DNA of 64,000 bases, taken from the NCBI RefSeq assembly GCF_902506535.1, contig NZ_LR733826.1, forward strand, positions 153,078 through 217,077, in the 5' to 3' direction. Positions 16,937 through 25,826 of the stretch are shown here, one piece after another (the stretch's first letter is position 1; each line of letters opens with the position of its first letter). Source of the stretch: Pseudomonas sp. 8Z (GTDB lineage Bacteria; Pseudomonadota; Gammaproteobacteria; Pseudomonadales; Pseudomonadaceae). The notes below the pieces were generated by a model, which saw only the letters and a program-made list of their open reading frames with translations, had not been told where the DNA came from and did not search any database. Made by a program: the position numbers and the translations under genes.

Positions 16937-18100
16937 CTACAACAGGCGATCGAGCATACCGTCCTGCTGCAGCAGGCGGCGGGCGATGATCACCCGCATG
17001 ATTTCGTTGGTGCCCTCCAGAATCTGATGCACACGGGTGTCGCGCACCCAGCGCTCCAGTGGATAGTCATTCAGATAGCCGTAACCGCCGTGCAGTTGCA
17101 AGGCTTCGTTGCAGACGCTGAAGCAGCGGTCGGTGGCGAAGCGCTTGGCCATGGCGCAGTACAGGCTGGCTTCGCTGTGGGCCTGGTCGATTTTGTGAGC
17201 GGCCAGGCGCACCATCTGTCTGCTGGCGGTGAGGTCGGTGAGCATGTCGGCGAGCTTGAACTGCAGCGCTTGAAACTCACTCAGCGCTTTGTCGAACTGC
17301 TTGCGTTCGCTGGTATAGCGCAGGCTTTGCTCCAGGGCTGCCTGGGCCGCGCCGAGCGAGCAACTGGCGATATTGATGCGACCGCCATCGAGACCTTTCA
17401 TGGCGTAGATAAAACCTTCGCCTTCCGGGCCGATGCGGTTGCTCGCGGGAATCCGCACGCCCTCGAAGGTGATGGTGCGGGTCGGTTGGGCTTTCCAGCC
17501 CATCTTGTCCTCGTTACGCCCGTAGCTCACGCCGGGCGTATTGGCAGGCACCAGAAAGCAGGAGATGCCCTTGGCGCCGTCTGCACCGGTGCGCGCCATG
17601 ACGATCAGCACATCGGTACTGCCGGCTCCGGAGATAAAGCATTTGCTGCCATCGAGCACATAGTCGTCGCCATCTCGCCGAGCGCGGGTGCGCAGGTTGG
17701 CGGCGTCGGAGCCAGCGTTCGGCTCGGTCAGGCAGTAGGAGGCCAGCCACTGGCCGCTGATCAACCCAGGCAGCCAGGCGTCTTTGAGAGCTTGTTCCGC
17801 GAAGCTGGCGAGCATCCAGGTGGCCATGTTGTGGATGGTCAGATAGGCGGTGGTGGCCACACAGCCGCTGGCCAGTTGCTCGAAGATCAGCGAGCTGGAC
17901 AGGCGTGATAGACCCAGCCCACCGTCTTGCTCGGCGATGCACAGGGCCAGGTAGCCCTGTTCGGCCGCCCGGCGGATGACATCGATGGGGAAGTGGTGGT
18001 CGCGATCCCAGTCGGCGGCATGCGGTGCCAGCTCGCGCTTGGCAAAGGCACGGGCACTGTCGGTAAGCAGGTGTTGTTCAGCGCTGAGTTCGAAGTTCAT
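16937..18100 (-). CDS. Acyl-CoA dehydrogenase (isobutyryl-CoA type)
   Basis: A 387-residue flavoprotein. Segments visible are YCLTEPNAGSDAANL (flavin contact, near residue 130), DGSKCFISGAG, KMGWKAQPTRTITFEGVRIP, and the catalytic Glu region VRDTRVHQILEGTNEIMRVI near 365. The pattern fits short/branched-chain enzymes such as isobutyryl-CoA dehydrogenase and PA0746. It oxidises an acyl-CoA to the enoyl-CoA, passing electrons to ETF, and would supply the hydratases encoded downstream. It starts six bases after the stop of a periplasmic binding-protein gene, which suggests co-transcription. Confidence 0.88.
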   Translation of the reverse strand: MNFELSAEQHLLTDSARAFAKRELAPHAADWDRDHHFPIDVIRRAAEQGYLALCIAEQDGGLGLSRLSSSLIFEQLASGCVATTAYLTIHNMATWMLASFAEQALKDAWLPGLISGQWLASYCLTEPNAGSDAANLRTRARRDGDDYVLDGSKCFISGAGSTDVLIVMARTGADGAKGISCFLVPANTPGVSYGRNEDKMGWKAQPTRTITFEGVRIPASNRIGPEGEGFIYAMKGLDGGRINIASCSLGAAQAALEQSLRYTSERKQFDKALSEFQALQFKLADMLTDLTASRQMVRLAAHKIDQAHSEASLYCAMAKRFATDRCFSVCNEALQLHGGYGYLNDYPLERWVRDTRVHQILEGTNEIMRVIIARRLLQQDGMLDRLL

Positions 18101-18106
18101 GGCGGC

Positions 18107-19354
18107 TCACTGCAAGGTCAGAGGTTGGCCGGCGGCCCGGCGTTCGGCCTGCCACTCCTCAAGGCTGGGTAGAGCCGTGCTGGCGTCGAGGCGATCGACA
18201 ATCTCGAAATAGTCCTGCTTGAGATCATTCTTGAGCACTTCATCGCGTGGTTTGACCCGCACGGCGTAGACCGTTTGCAGGTTCTGGTGATCGAAGGCGC
18301 GCCACTGTTGCTCGTCTTTCAGCAGTTTGTAGCGGTGACCTTCGAGGGTCTTGATCAGCGCTTCGCTGTCCAGGCTATTGGCGCGCTTGGCGGCATCTGC
18401 CCACTGTATGACGATGCTGTAGGCCGAGGCAGCGGAGCTGGAGGGGTACATCTGGTAGCGCGTTTTGAAGGCTTCGACGAAGGCTTCTCCACGGGGGGCT
18501 TTTTCCAGCGCGGGTACGCGCCAGGTCCAGGGTTCGGTGCCGATTACCCCTTGCATCAGGCTGGGGCCTGCTTGTTCGACGATGCTCTGCGTGAGGTTGG
18601 GGGCGATGACCTGCATGCGTTCGGTCAGGCCCAGCTCCTTGGCAATCCGCATGGCGCGTACCAGATCCTCGCCAAACAGCACCAGCGCCAGAATATCCGC
18701 ATTACTGGAGGCGGCCTGAGTCAGGGCGTCCTGATAATCGGCAAGGCGTGCGCCGGGGAAGGGAACGTGCACGCCAGCATGCTGACCTACATCTTCACTG
18801 GCGGTGGTGTGGCGTAACGAGGCCTCGGTGGTATGGCCCCAGGTGTAATCGGCGGTGATATAGAAATAGCGTTTGTTCGGCAGTGTCTTGTTCAGGTATT
18901 GGCCAAGCACTTGTGCACTCATCCAGGCGTTGTTGCACTCGCGGAACATGTAGCGGTGGCCGTCTTTGCCGGTGGTGTCGTTGGAGTAGGTCAGGGTGCC
19001 GAAATACAGTAGACCCAGTTCCTTGGCGCGCTTGCCGGCGGCGATGGCCACCGAGCTGGAGGAGCCGCCAAAAAGCATTGATGCGCCTTCGGCAGCCAGT
19101 TTGTCGACGTTCTTCACTGCCTTGGCCGGGCGCGATGCAGTGTCTTTGCTGGATAAGCGCAAGGGGCGGCCCAGTACACCGCCTGCGCCGTTGATTTCAT
19201 CGATGGCCAGTAGAGCACCACGCATCTGTGCCAGACCTTCTTCTTTATAAGGCCCGGTACGCGGGTAGTTGAGTCCGAGGGTGATGGGCTCGGCAGCCTG
19301 CACGCAGGCGGTTACTCCGGCCCAAAGGGCCAGGACAGCTGACAGACGGCGCAT
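18107..19354 (-). CDS. Periplasmic branched-chain amino acid/amide-type binding protein
   Basis: A 415-residue exported protein. A signal peptide (MRRLSAVLALWAGVTACVQA) precedes a type I periplasmic fold: LGLNYPRTGPYKEEGLAQMRGALLA..., with LFGGSSSSVAIA and YFYITADYTWG segments typical of Leu/amide-binding proteins. No permease or ATPase genes are beside it, so it either serves a transporter elsewhere or presents a ligand to a sensor. It is probably the first gene of the acyl-CoA operon, only six bases before the dehydrogenase. Its ligand may be the operon's substrate. Confidence 0.82.
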   Translation of the reverse strand: MRRLSAVLALWAGVTACVQAAEPITLGLNYPRTGPYKEEGLAQMRGALLAIDEINGAGGVLGRPLRLSSKDTASRPAKAVKNVDKLAAEGASMLFGGSSSSVAIAAGKRAKELGLLYFGTLTYSNDTTGKDGHRYMFRECNNAWMSAQVLGQYLNKTLPNKRYFYITADYTWGHTTEASLRHTTASEDVGQHAGVHVPFPGARLADYQDALTQAASSNADILALVLFGEDLVRAMRIAKELGLTERMQVIAPNLTQSIVEQAGPSLMQGVIGTEPWTWRVPALEKAPRGEAFVEAFKTRYQMYPSSSAASAYSIVIQWADAAKRANSLDSEALIKTLEGHRYKLLKDEQQWRAFDHQNLQTVYAVRVKPRDEVLKNDLKQDYFEIVDRLDASTALPSLEEWQAERRAAGQPLTLQ

Positions 19355-19664
19355 TTTGCAGTTCTCCTTGTTTTTGTTCTGCAGACTACGTTTACGCGGC
19401 TTACCGGTTTGGCAGTATTTCTCTGGCTGTTGGTTAGGCTCTCCTGATTCTAGTTCACGTGGCTTGTTCTATCTGTCGACCAGATACGGTTACAGGTTCG
19501 TGGCGATATTAGGCCTTGTATGAAAAGTGCGCGCTCACTGATACGGCGTTGATATCGCTCTCCGAATGCTCATTTGCACTGCTTAAACTGCGTTTCTTCG
19601 AGCGATTGCGCGGGGCTGCCATCGCTATTGCCTGACCTTCGTTCGACGACTTTTTGTACCAAGC
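19355..19664. other. Intergenic region, promoter side of binding-protein gene
   Basis: About 310 bases between two minus-strand genes. It should contain the promoter of the acyl-CoA operon, with a GGAGAAC ribosome site just before the binding-protein ATG. I see no gene, repeat or convincing operator. Confidence 0.45.
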
Positions 19665-20477
19665 CTAGGCCAGCAGGCGCTTCCAAAGCTTGAGTGCGTC
19701 CGCCAATTCGTCGCGCAGTTCGGCAAGTGGTTGCTCCAGACCCAGCTTGCTCTGAACCGGTAAGGGTTCACTGAATGCTGCTGTGCCTTGCAGGGCGCTG
19801 GCCAGTAGTACCAGGTCGGCCAGATCGGCAGCGCCTGCATGTGTGCGCTGCAGTTGGCCATACTGTTTTGTGCATTCGATAACCGCAGGCGGCAGTTGCC
19901 AGTGCGTCAGGATCAGTGCGCCGATAGTGCCGGACAACTGTTCACAGAGCGCGTGCAGGGACTCGGGGTCGCGCGGCAGGTCTGGCCAGTGTTCCAACTC
20001 CGAGAGCAGCGGCAGGCTGCCGATGTCCTGCAAAAGGCCGCCGAGCATGGCGTCGTCCAGTGAGAAATCGATGTGCTGAGCCAGCACGGCACAGTAGGCG
20101 GCGCGCTCGCGGGCATGTCGCCAGCGTTCACGGAACACCTGCTGCAGTGCGGCATCCTGACTGGTGAACAGGTGTTGCAGGCTAAAACCCAGTACCAAAT
20201 CCGATAGCTGGCGAGTGCCTAGACGTCCGAGCAAATCGCGCAGTGAGGTGCAGGCGCGGTTGCCACGCAGCAGGGGCGTGGTGGAAAAGTGCATGAGATA
20301 GGCGGCCAGGGGCGGGTCGCCGTTGATCACGCGGGTCAGTTGTTCCAGCGAGGTGTGGGGGTTGTCCAGTAGCTTTTTGATTCGCACGGCAGATTCGGGC
20401 ATCTGCGGAATCTTGGCTTCGCCCTTGAGGAAACGGTCCAGTAGCACCAGGCGCAGGTTATCGGCTGTCGTTGGCAT
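19665..20477 (-). CDS. HDOD domain protein
   Basis: A 270-residue protein whose central part is an HDOD domain: PQMPESAVRIKKLLDN, ELTRVINGDPPLAAYLMH-like segment, LGTRQLSDLVLGFSLQHLF and LLQDIGSLPLLSEL. HDOD proteins resemble HD phosphohydrolases without the metal ligands and act in signalling or stress responses by unknown means. No extra EAL, REC or GAF domain is fused. It stands alone, divergent from ung with 139 bases between the starts. Confidence 0.85.
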   Translation of the reverse strand: MPTTADNLRLVLLDRFLKGEAKIPQMPESAVRIKKLLDNPHTSLEQLTRVINGDPPLAAYLMHFSTTPLLRGNRACTSLRDLLGRLGTRQLSDLVLGFSLQHLFTSQDAALQQVFRERWRHARERAAYCAVLAQHIDFSLDDAMLGGLLQDIGSLPLLSELEHWPDLPRDPESLHALCEQLSGTIGALILTHWQLPPAVIECTKQYGQLQRTHAGAADLADLVLLASALQGTAAFSEPLPVQSKLGLEQPLAELRDELADALKLWKRLLA

Positions 20478-20616
20478 CGGCTTCCTTTTCGTTGACGTTA
20501 GCTATGGTCGAAAGGCTAGCAAAGCATCATTACGCGTCTCGGGCTAGCCTTCCTTGACTTGCCGCACCCCCTTCTCTAGCTTGCCTGCTCGTGTGAAGAC
20601 CAGGCAGGAACAGCGG

Positions 20617-21306
20617 ATGACCGATGATCGCATCAAACTCGAAGCCAGTTGGAAGCAAGCGCTGCGCGATGAGTTCGACAAGCCCTACATGAAAGAACTC
20701 GGCGAGTTCCTGCGTGCCGAGCGGGCGGCTGGTAAGGAAATCTATCCGCCTGGGCCGCTGATCTTCAATGCGCTCAACTCCACGCCGCTGGGTCAGGTCA
20801 AGGTGGTGATCATTGGTCAGGACCCTTACCACGGTCCAGGCCAGGCCCATGGTTTGTGCTTCTCGGTGCAGCCCGGCGTGCAGACGCCGCCGTCGCTGGT
20901 GAACATCTACAAAGAGCTCAAGCGCGATCTGAATATCGACATCCCCGCGCATGGCTATCTACAGAGTTGGGCTGATCAGGGCGTGCTGCTGCTCAACACC
21001 TCGCTGACGGTGGAGCGGGCCAACGCCGGCTCGCATGCCAAGATGGGCTGGCAGTTCTTTACTGACCGGGTGATCGAAGTGGTCAACGCGCATCAGGACA
21101 AGCTGGTGTTTCTGCTCTGGGGCAGCCATGCGCAGAGCAAACAGCGCCTGGTCGACCCGACCAAGCATCTGGTGCTGCGTTCACCGCATCCCTCGCCGCT
21201 GTCGGCGCACCGTGGCTTCATCGGCAACGGCCATTTCAGTCGTTGCAATCAATTCCTCAGCCAGAACGGCCTGAGTCCTATCGACTGGCAACTGCCGCCG
21301 CTGTGA
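20617..21306 (+). CDS. ung: Uracil-DNA glycosylase
   Basis: A 229-residue family-1 UDG. The water-activating loop [18 protein letters not shown] is near residue 66 (catalytic Asp in GQDPYH), the LLNTSLTVE segment near 125, and the minor-groove loop [11 protein letters not shown] near 190. It removes uracil from DNA by hydrolysing the glycosidic bond, starting base-excision repair. The ATG at 20617 was chosen because the upstream in-frame extension lacks family similarity; length is normal. It is a lone gene with divergent and convergent neighbours. Confidence 0.96.
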   Translation: MTDDRIKLEASWKQALRDEFDKPYMKELGEFLRAERAAGKEIYPPGPLIFNALNSTPLGQVKVVIIGQDPYHGPGQAHGLCFSVQPGVQTPPSLVNIYKELKRDLNIDIPAHGYLQSWADQGVLLLNTSLTVERANAGSHAKMGWQFFTDRVIEVVNAHQDKLVFLLWGSHAQSKQRLVDPTKHLVLRSPHPSPLSAHRGFIGNGHFSRCNQFLSQNGLSPIDWQLPPL

Positions 21307-21315
21307 GCGGCGCCT

Positions 21316-22182
21316 TTATCGTGCGCTGGCGACTGACTCACTGGTGACGTTGCACTGCTGCGCAGCCAGATCATCGTGCAGTTCTTCCAGGCGGTTGTTG
21401 GCGCGTTCCAACTGGTCGCGTTCGGCTTGGCTGAGCAAGTCCGCGAACAGTTGCACCATGGCCTCGCGGTTGCTCGCGTAGCGTGCTCGATAGGCTTGGG
21501 TATAGAAGCGCTCGCGCTCTTGCAGCAACGCTTGCATGCGTGGGCTGAAATCGTCGGCGTGGCGATTTTCCAGGGCTTCGCGTAGCGCTTGCTGCCAGGC
21601 CGCACGATTTTCCAGCCAGACGGTATTTTGTGCGCCGATTTCCTCAGCCCAGGCTTCGACGCTGCTGAGTTGTTGCGCGTTTAGCTCGCCAAGCCAGGGC
21701 TCCAGGCGTTCATTCATGCGTGCGATGCGCAGCTCGATCTGCTCGGGCAGGGTGGGTGTGAGAAAGGTTTTCTGCAGTTCGGCGTTTTGTTCGTCCAGGG
21801 CGGCGAACAATTGTGTGACCTGATTCGGCTCAAGACCGCTGAGCAGCTCGGTGGCGTTTGGGGTGATCTGCACGGCGATCCGCTGCAGGGCCAGGTCGAA
21901 CTCATTGAGTTGCGCATTCAGGCGCGCGGGGGCTGGGTCGTTCAGCAGTGCCTGGGTATCTCGCAGCCAGAGTAGATAGCGCGGCAGTTCCACACTGCAA
22001 TGCCAGTTCAGATGCTCCTGCAGGCGGGGTTTCAACCACTCGCGCTGCTGCTCGTCGAGGGCCAGGTAGTCATCGAGTTTCCAGGGGATCAGCCAGTCGA
22101 GGTTACGGTAGGCCAGGTCGATCCGGCTGCAGGCAACCAGCAGCAGGGGCAGGGCTAGCAGCGACAGCCAGAACTTGTGCAT
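21316..22182 (-). CDS. DUF6279 family lipoprotein
   Basis: A 288-residue predicted lipoprotein: MHKFWLSLLALPLLLVACS ends in the lipobox LVAC. The rest is mainly helical, rich in Gln, Glu, Leu and Arg (LDEQQREWLKPRLQEHLNWHC; LEPNQVTQLFAALDEQNAEL). The start LAYRNLDWLIPWKLDDYLALD is characteristic of the DUF6279 family found next to ung-like or signalling genes in pseudomonads. No function is known. Its 3' end converges on ung with nine bases between the stops. Confidence 0.8.
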   Translation of the reverse strand: MHKFWLSLLALPLLLVACSRIDLAYRNLDWLIPWKLDDYLALDEQQREWLKPRLQEHLNWHCSVELPRYLLWLRDTQALLNDPAPARLNAQLNEFDLALQRIAVQITPNATELLSGLEPNQVTQLFAALDEQNAELQKTFLTPTLPEQIELRIARMNERLEPWLGELNAQQLSSVEAWAEEIGAQNTVWLENRAAWQQALREALENRHADDFSPRMQALLQERERFYTQAYRARYASNREAMVQLFADLLSQAERDQLERANNRLEELHDDLAAQQCNVTSESVASAR

Positions 22183-22273
22183 GGGGCAGCGTCTCGTGAG
22201 GCAGAGCTGCCGAGCCTACTGCCTCCATGGCACAGGGCAAGAGCGCGGAAATATCCGCTAAAGAGTTACTCGC

Positions 22274-22828
22274 TCACTCGTGCTGCAGGGCGGCGCAGGA
22301 CACGTCGTAGTTCTGCTTGCAGGCGCTTTCGTACAGACGGCGGGCTTGATCCGGGTCGCGCGGCAGGCCACCTTCGCCACGGCGGTAGAGGTTACCCAGC
22401 ACGTGTTGCGCCATGGGGTTGCCGGCTGCGGCGGATTGGTTGAGGTAGCGCAGCATCTCACGTTGATTGGCCAGCTCGGGAGCATCACGGCCCGTGTAGA
22501 GGTAGGCAAGGCTGACAGCGGCCATGGAGTGGCCTTTGTCGGCGGCCTGTTTCCACCAGTATTCGGCTTGTTTGAGGTTTTTATCTGGTTGGCCGACGAA
22601 GTAGCTGCTGCCCAGTTTGAACTGGCTTTCCAGATCGCCGCGCTGCGCTTGTTCGAGCAACTTGGCCTGTATCTCAAGCGCCTTGCCCAGCAACTGTTGC
22701 TGTTCGGTCTGCTCGGCGGCCGGTGTTACTACTGGGTCGGGCTGTTCCTGAGGCTCCTTGTTGGCGCAGCCGACCAGCAGTGCCAGGGTAAAAAGCGCGA
22801 GGGCTGGGTAGCGAAATGAGTGGTTCAT
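22274..22828 (-). CDS. Sel1-repeat lipoprotein
   Basis: A 184-residue predicted lipoprotein starting at ATG 22828 behind AAGGAG. The signal MNHSFRYPALALFTLALLVGC ends with lipobox LVGC. From about residue 70 there are three Sel1-like TPR repeats (ESQFKLGSSYF, AEYWWKQAADKGHSMAAVSLAYLY, LNQSAAAGNPMAQHVLGNLYRRGEGGLP). Such proteins usually scaffold protein contacts in the envelope. No partner is evident nearby. Confidence 0.82.
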   Translation of the reverse strand: MNHSFRYPALALFTLALLVGCANKEPQEQPDPVVTPAAEQTEQQQLLGKALEIQAKLLEQAQRGDLESQFKLGSSYFVGQPDKNLKQAEYWWKQAADKGHSMAAVSLAYLYTGRDAPELANQREMLRYLNQSAAAGNPMAQHVLGNLYRRGEGGLPRDPDQARRLYESACKQNYDVSCAALQHE

Positions 22829-22978
22829 CTGGGCTCCTTTGGGCAGATATGGGAGGTTAGCAGGCTGTTGAAAAACCACCTGTTAGGCCCCGCGTGTACG
22901 TCATAGTTCTCTCGAATCCTTCCCTGGCGGGCGATCACCTGTAATGCTGCTGCTTTTGATGGGATCAACGAGGCGTGC

Positions 22979-24103
22979 ATGAAGATCAGCGCGGATTTCG
23001 ACAGCGGCAATATTCAGGTGATCGACAGCAGCGACGCGCAGCGGGTGCTGCTGGCGATCCGCCCCGACCTTAACAGCTCGCACTTTCAATGGTTTCACTT
23101 TCAAGTCGCCGAGCTTGAGGTCGGCCAGCGCTATGGCTTCGTGCTGACCAATATCGGGCAGTCGGCCTACAGCCATGCCTGGACGGGCTATCAGGCCACC
23201 GCCAGCTATGACGGCGAACACTGGTTTCGCGTGCCTACGCGTATCGTCGATGGGCAGTTGCACTTCGAGTTGCGGGCCGAGCAGCCCCAGGTGCGCTTTG
23301 CCTATTTCGAGCCCTACAGCCGGGCGCGGCATGATCAGTTGATCACGCGCACTCTGGCTGCTGGCGCCGAGCAAGTCGCCTGCGGCAAGAGCCTGGAAGG
23401 CCGCAATATCGAACTGCTGCGCATCGGCGGGCGGGCTGCTGCGCCGCGCAAGCTGTGGATCATCGCTCAGCAGCACCCTGGCGAGCATATGGCCGAATGG
23501 TTTATGGAAGGGCTGATCGAGCGCTTGCAGGATCGGCAGGATGAGCAGATGGCCGAGCTGTTGGCGCAGGCGGATCTTTATTTGGTGCCGAACATGAACC
23601 CGGACGGCGCCATTCGCGGCCATCTGCGCACCAACTACGCCGGCCAGGATCTCAACCGCGCCTGGCAGTCAGCCAGCGCCGAACGCAGCCCCGAGGTGCT
23701 GTTCGTGCTGGAGCAGATGCAGCGGATCGGCGTCGACCTGTTCCTCGACATCCATGGCGACGAGGACATTCCCCATGTCTTCACCGCTGGTTGCGAGGGC
23801 AATCCGGGTTACACGCCACGCCTGGCCGCGCTGGAGGAGGAGTTTCGCTCGCGCCTGGTGGCGGTTGGCGAGTTCCAGACGCGCTTCGGCTACCCGCGTG
23901 CCGCGCCTGGCCAAGCCAACCTGGCGCTGGCCTGTAACGCAGTGGGGCAGGCGTTCGACTGTCTGTCGTTCACTCTGGAGATGCCGTTCAAGGATCATGA
24001 CGACAGCCCACAGCCGCGCACCGGCTGGAACGGTGCCCGCTCCGCGCGCCTGGGACGTGATGTGCTGACGGTACTGGCGCAGATGGTCGCCCGCCTGCGC
24101 TGA
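22979..24103 (+). CDS. M14-family zinc carboxypeptidase (cytosolic type)
   Basis: A 374-residue protein. The N-terminal 120 residues form a beta-rich domain (FDSGNIQVID... FQVAELEVGQRYGFVLTN), typical of cytosolic carboxypeptidase-like proteins. The catalytic part has the zinc motif QQHPGEHMAEWF (His and Glu of HxxE, near residue 165), the substrate Asn/Arg segment NPDGAIRGHLRTNYAGQDLNRAW, the third ligand in DIHGDED near 258 and the catalytic Glu in SFTLEMPFKDH. There is no signal peptide, so it acts in the cytoplasm. Eukaryotic relatives remove polyglutamate; the bacterial substrate is unknown. Confidence 0.88.
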   Translation: MKISADFDSGNIQVIDSSDAQRVLLAIRPDLNSSHFQWFHFQVAELEVGQRYGFVLTNIGQSAYSHAWTGYQATASYDGEHWFRVPTRIVDGQLHFELRAEQPQVRFAYFEPYSRARHDQLITRTLAAGAEQVACGKSLEGRNIELLRIGGRAAAPRKLWIIAQQHPGEHMAEWFMEGLIERLQDRQDEQMAELLAQADLYLVPNMNPDGAIRGHLRTNYAGQDLNRAWQSASAERSPEVLFVLEQMQRIGVDLFLDIHGDEDIPHVFTAGCEGNPGYTPRLAALEEEFRSRLVAVGEFQTRFGYPRAAPGQANLALACNAVGQAFDCLSFTLEMPFKDHDDSPQPRTGWNGARSARLGRDVLTVLAQMVARLR

Positions 24104-24125
24104 AAACGCAGGCGGGAGATGCACC

Positions 24126-25754
24126 TTAGAAGATGTAGTCGGTGGTCAGGAAGCTCGAATGCCGCCCTTGGATGATGCCGCTGAACAGTTCCTTGTTGGC
24201 GGCCTGATCGCGGGTGGCCACCAGGGTGCGGATGGAGAACACGCGTAGCGCGTCATACACCGACAGGGTGCCCTCGGCCGAGTTCTTGCGCCCGTTGAAC
24301 GGGTAGCTGTCCGGGCCGCGCTGGCACTGGGCGTTGACGTTGATGCGGCCGACCTGGTTGGCGAAGGCGTCGATCAACTGGCCGACCTGCGCCGGGTCGT
24401 TGCCGAACAGGCTGAGCTGCTGGCCGTAGTCGGACTGCAACACGTAGTCGATCACTTCACTGATCTCGTCGTACGGCACCACCGGAATCAGCGGGCCGAA
24501 CTGCTCTTCGTGGTACAGGCGCATGTCCGCGCTGACCGGGCTGAGCAGCGCCGGGTAGAAGAAGGTCTCGCGCTGGCTGCCGCCGCCTGCGTTGATTACT
24601 TTGGCGCCTTTGCTCAGGGCGTCCTGCAGCAGGCCGCTGAGGTAGTCGACCTTGCCCGGTTCGGGCAGCGGCGTCAGGGCCACGCCCGGCTCCCAGGGCA
24701 TGCCGGGTTTGAGTGCGGCCAGTTTGGCGCTGAAGCGTTCGAGGAACGGCTGCAGCACGTCGCGGTGGACGAAGAGGATCTTCAGTGCGGTGCAGCGCTG
24801 GCCGTTGAACGACAGAGCACCGGTCACGGCTTCTTCCACGGCGTTGTCCAGATCCACCTGTGGCAGGACGATGCCCGGATTCTTCGCGTCCAGGCCGAGC
24901 ACGGCGCGCAGACGGTGCGGGCGCGGGTGCAGTTTCTTCAGGTCGCTGGCGCCTTTGTTGGTGCCGATAAAGGCGAATACATCGACCTTGCCACTGGCCA
25001 TCAGCGCGCTGACGGTGTCGCGGCCCTTGCCGTAGATGACGTTGATCACGCCCGGCGGGAAGCTGTCGCGGAAGGCTTCGAGCAGCGGGCGGATCAGCAG
25101 CACGCCAAACTTGGCCGGTTTGAACACCACGGTGTTGCCCATGATCAGCGCCGGGATCAGGGTGGTGAAGGTTTCGTTCAGCGGGTAGTTGTACGGCCCC
25201 ATGCACAGCGCCACGCCCAGCGGCGCGCGGCGAATCTGGCCGAGGGTGCCTTGCTCCAGCTCGAAGCGGCTGGAGCGACGGTCGAGTTTTTTCAGCTCGT
25301 CGATGGTGTCGACGATGTAGTCGCAGGTGCGGTCGAATTCCTTCTCGGCGTCCTTCAGGCTCTTGCCGATTTCCCACATCAGCAGGCGTACCACTGCGTC
25401 GCGCTGCTGGCGCATGCGTGCCAGGAAACTCTCTACGTGGCGGATACGTTCGGCCACGCGCAGGTTGGGCCACAGGCCCTGGCCGTTGTCGTAGGCACGT
25501 ACGGCGGCGTCGAGGGCGGCCAGCGCGGCGTCGGCGTCCATCAGCGGCGCGCTGCCGAGTACCACTTGCTCGACGCTACCGTCGGCTTGAGTCAGGCAGA
25601 TCGGGCTGCGCACGCTGGCCAGCGGCCCTGCCCAGGTATGCAGTTGGCCATCGAGCAGGTACTCGCGTTGCTCGATTGGCGTATCCAGGCGGTATTGCTC
25701 GGGAATCTGCGCGGCGCTGGGGAAGAGGGTGTCCAAGCGATTTTCTGTGCTCAT
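24126..25754 (-). CDS. gapN: NADP-dependent glyceraldehyde-3-phosphate dehydrogenase-like ALDH
   Basis: A 542-residue aldehyde dehydrogenase. Key features are GVALCMGPYNYPLNETFTT near residue 195, the cofactor segment FKPAKFGVLLIRP, the general-base region ending in LGLDAKNPGIVL, and the catalytic Cys in SFNGQRCTALK near 322. This set matches GapN-type enzymes that oxidise glyceraldehyde-3-phosphate to 3-phosphoglycerate with NADP and no phosphate. Its position beside eda and edd fits: the Entner-Doudoroff route yields that aldehyde. ATG 25754 with AAGGA upstream was preferred to 25775. A different aldehyde substrate cannot be excluded. Confidence 0.82.
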   Translation of the reverse strand: MSTENRLDTLFPSAAQIPEQYRLDTPIEQREYLLDGQLHTWAGPLASVRSPICLTQADGSVEQVVLGSAPLMDADAALAALDAAVRAYDNGQGLWPNLRVAERIRHVESFLARMRQQRDAVVRLLMWEIGKSLKDAEKEFDRTCDYIVDTIDELKKLDRRSSRFELEQGTLGQIRRAPLGVALCMGPYNYPLNETFTTLIPALIMGNTVVFKPAKFGVLLIRPLLEAFRDSFPPGVINVIYGKGRDTVSALMASGKVDVFAFIGTNKGASDLKKLHPRPHRLRAVLGLDAKNPGIVLPQVDLDNAVEEAVTGALSFNGQRCTALKILFVHRDVLQPFLERFSAKLAALKPGMPWEPGVALTPLPEPGKVDYLSGLLQDALSKGAKVINAGGGSQRETFFYPALLSPVSADMRLYHEEQFGPLIPVVPYDEISEVIDYVLQSDYGQQLSLFGNDPAQVGQLIDAFANQVGRINVNAQCQRGPDSYPFNGRKNSAEGTLSVYDALRVFSIRTLVATRDQAANKELFSGIIQGRHSSFLTTDYIF

Positions 25755-25826
25755 GTTTCCAGTCCTTTCGGTCACTACGAGAAAATACCAGCGGTGCTGG
25801 GCCTGACTGTGCCTACTACTACAGGG

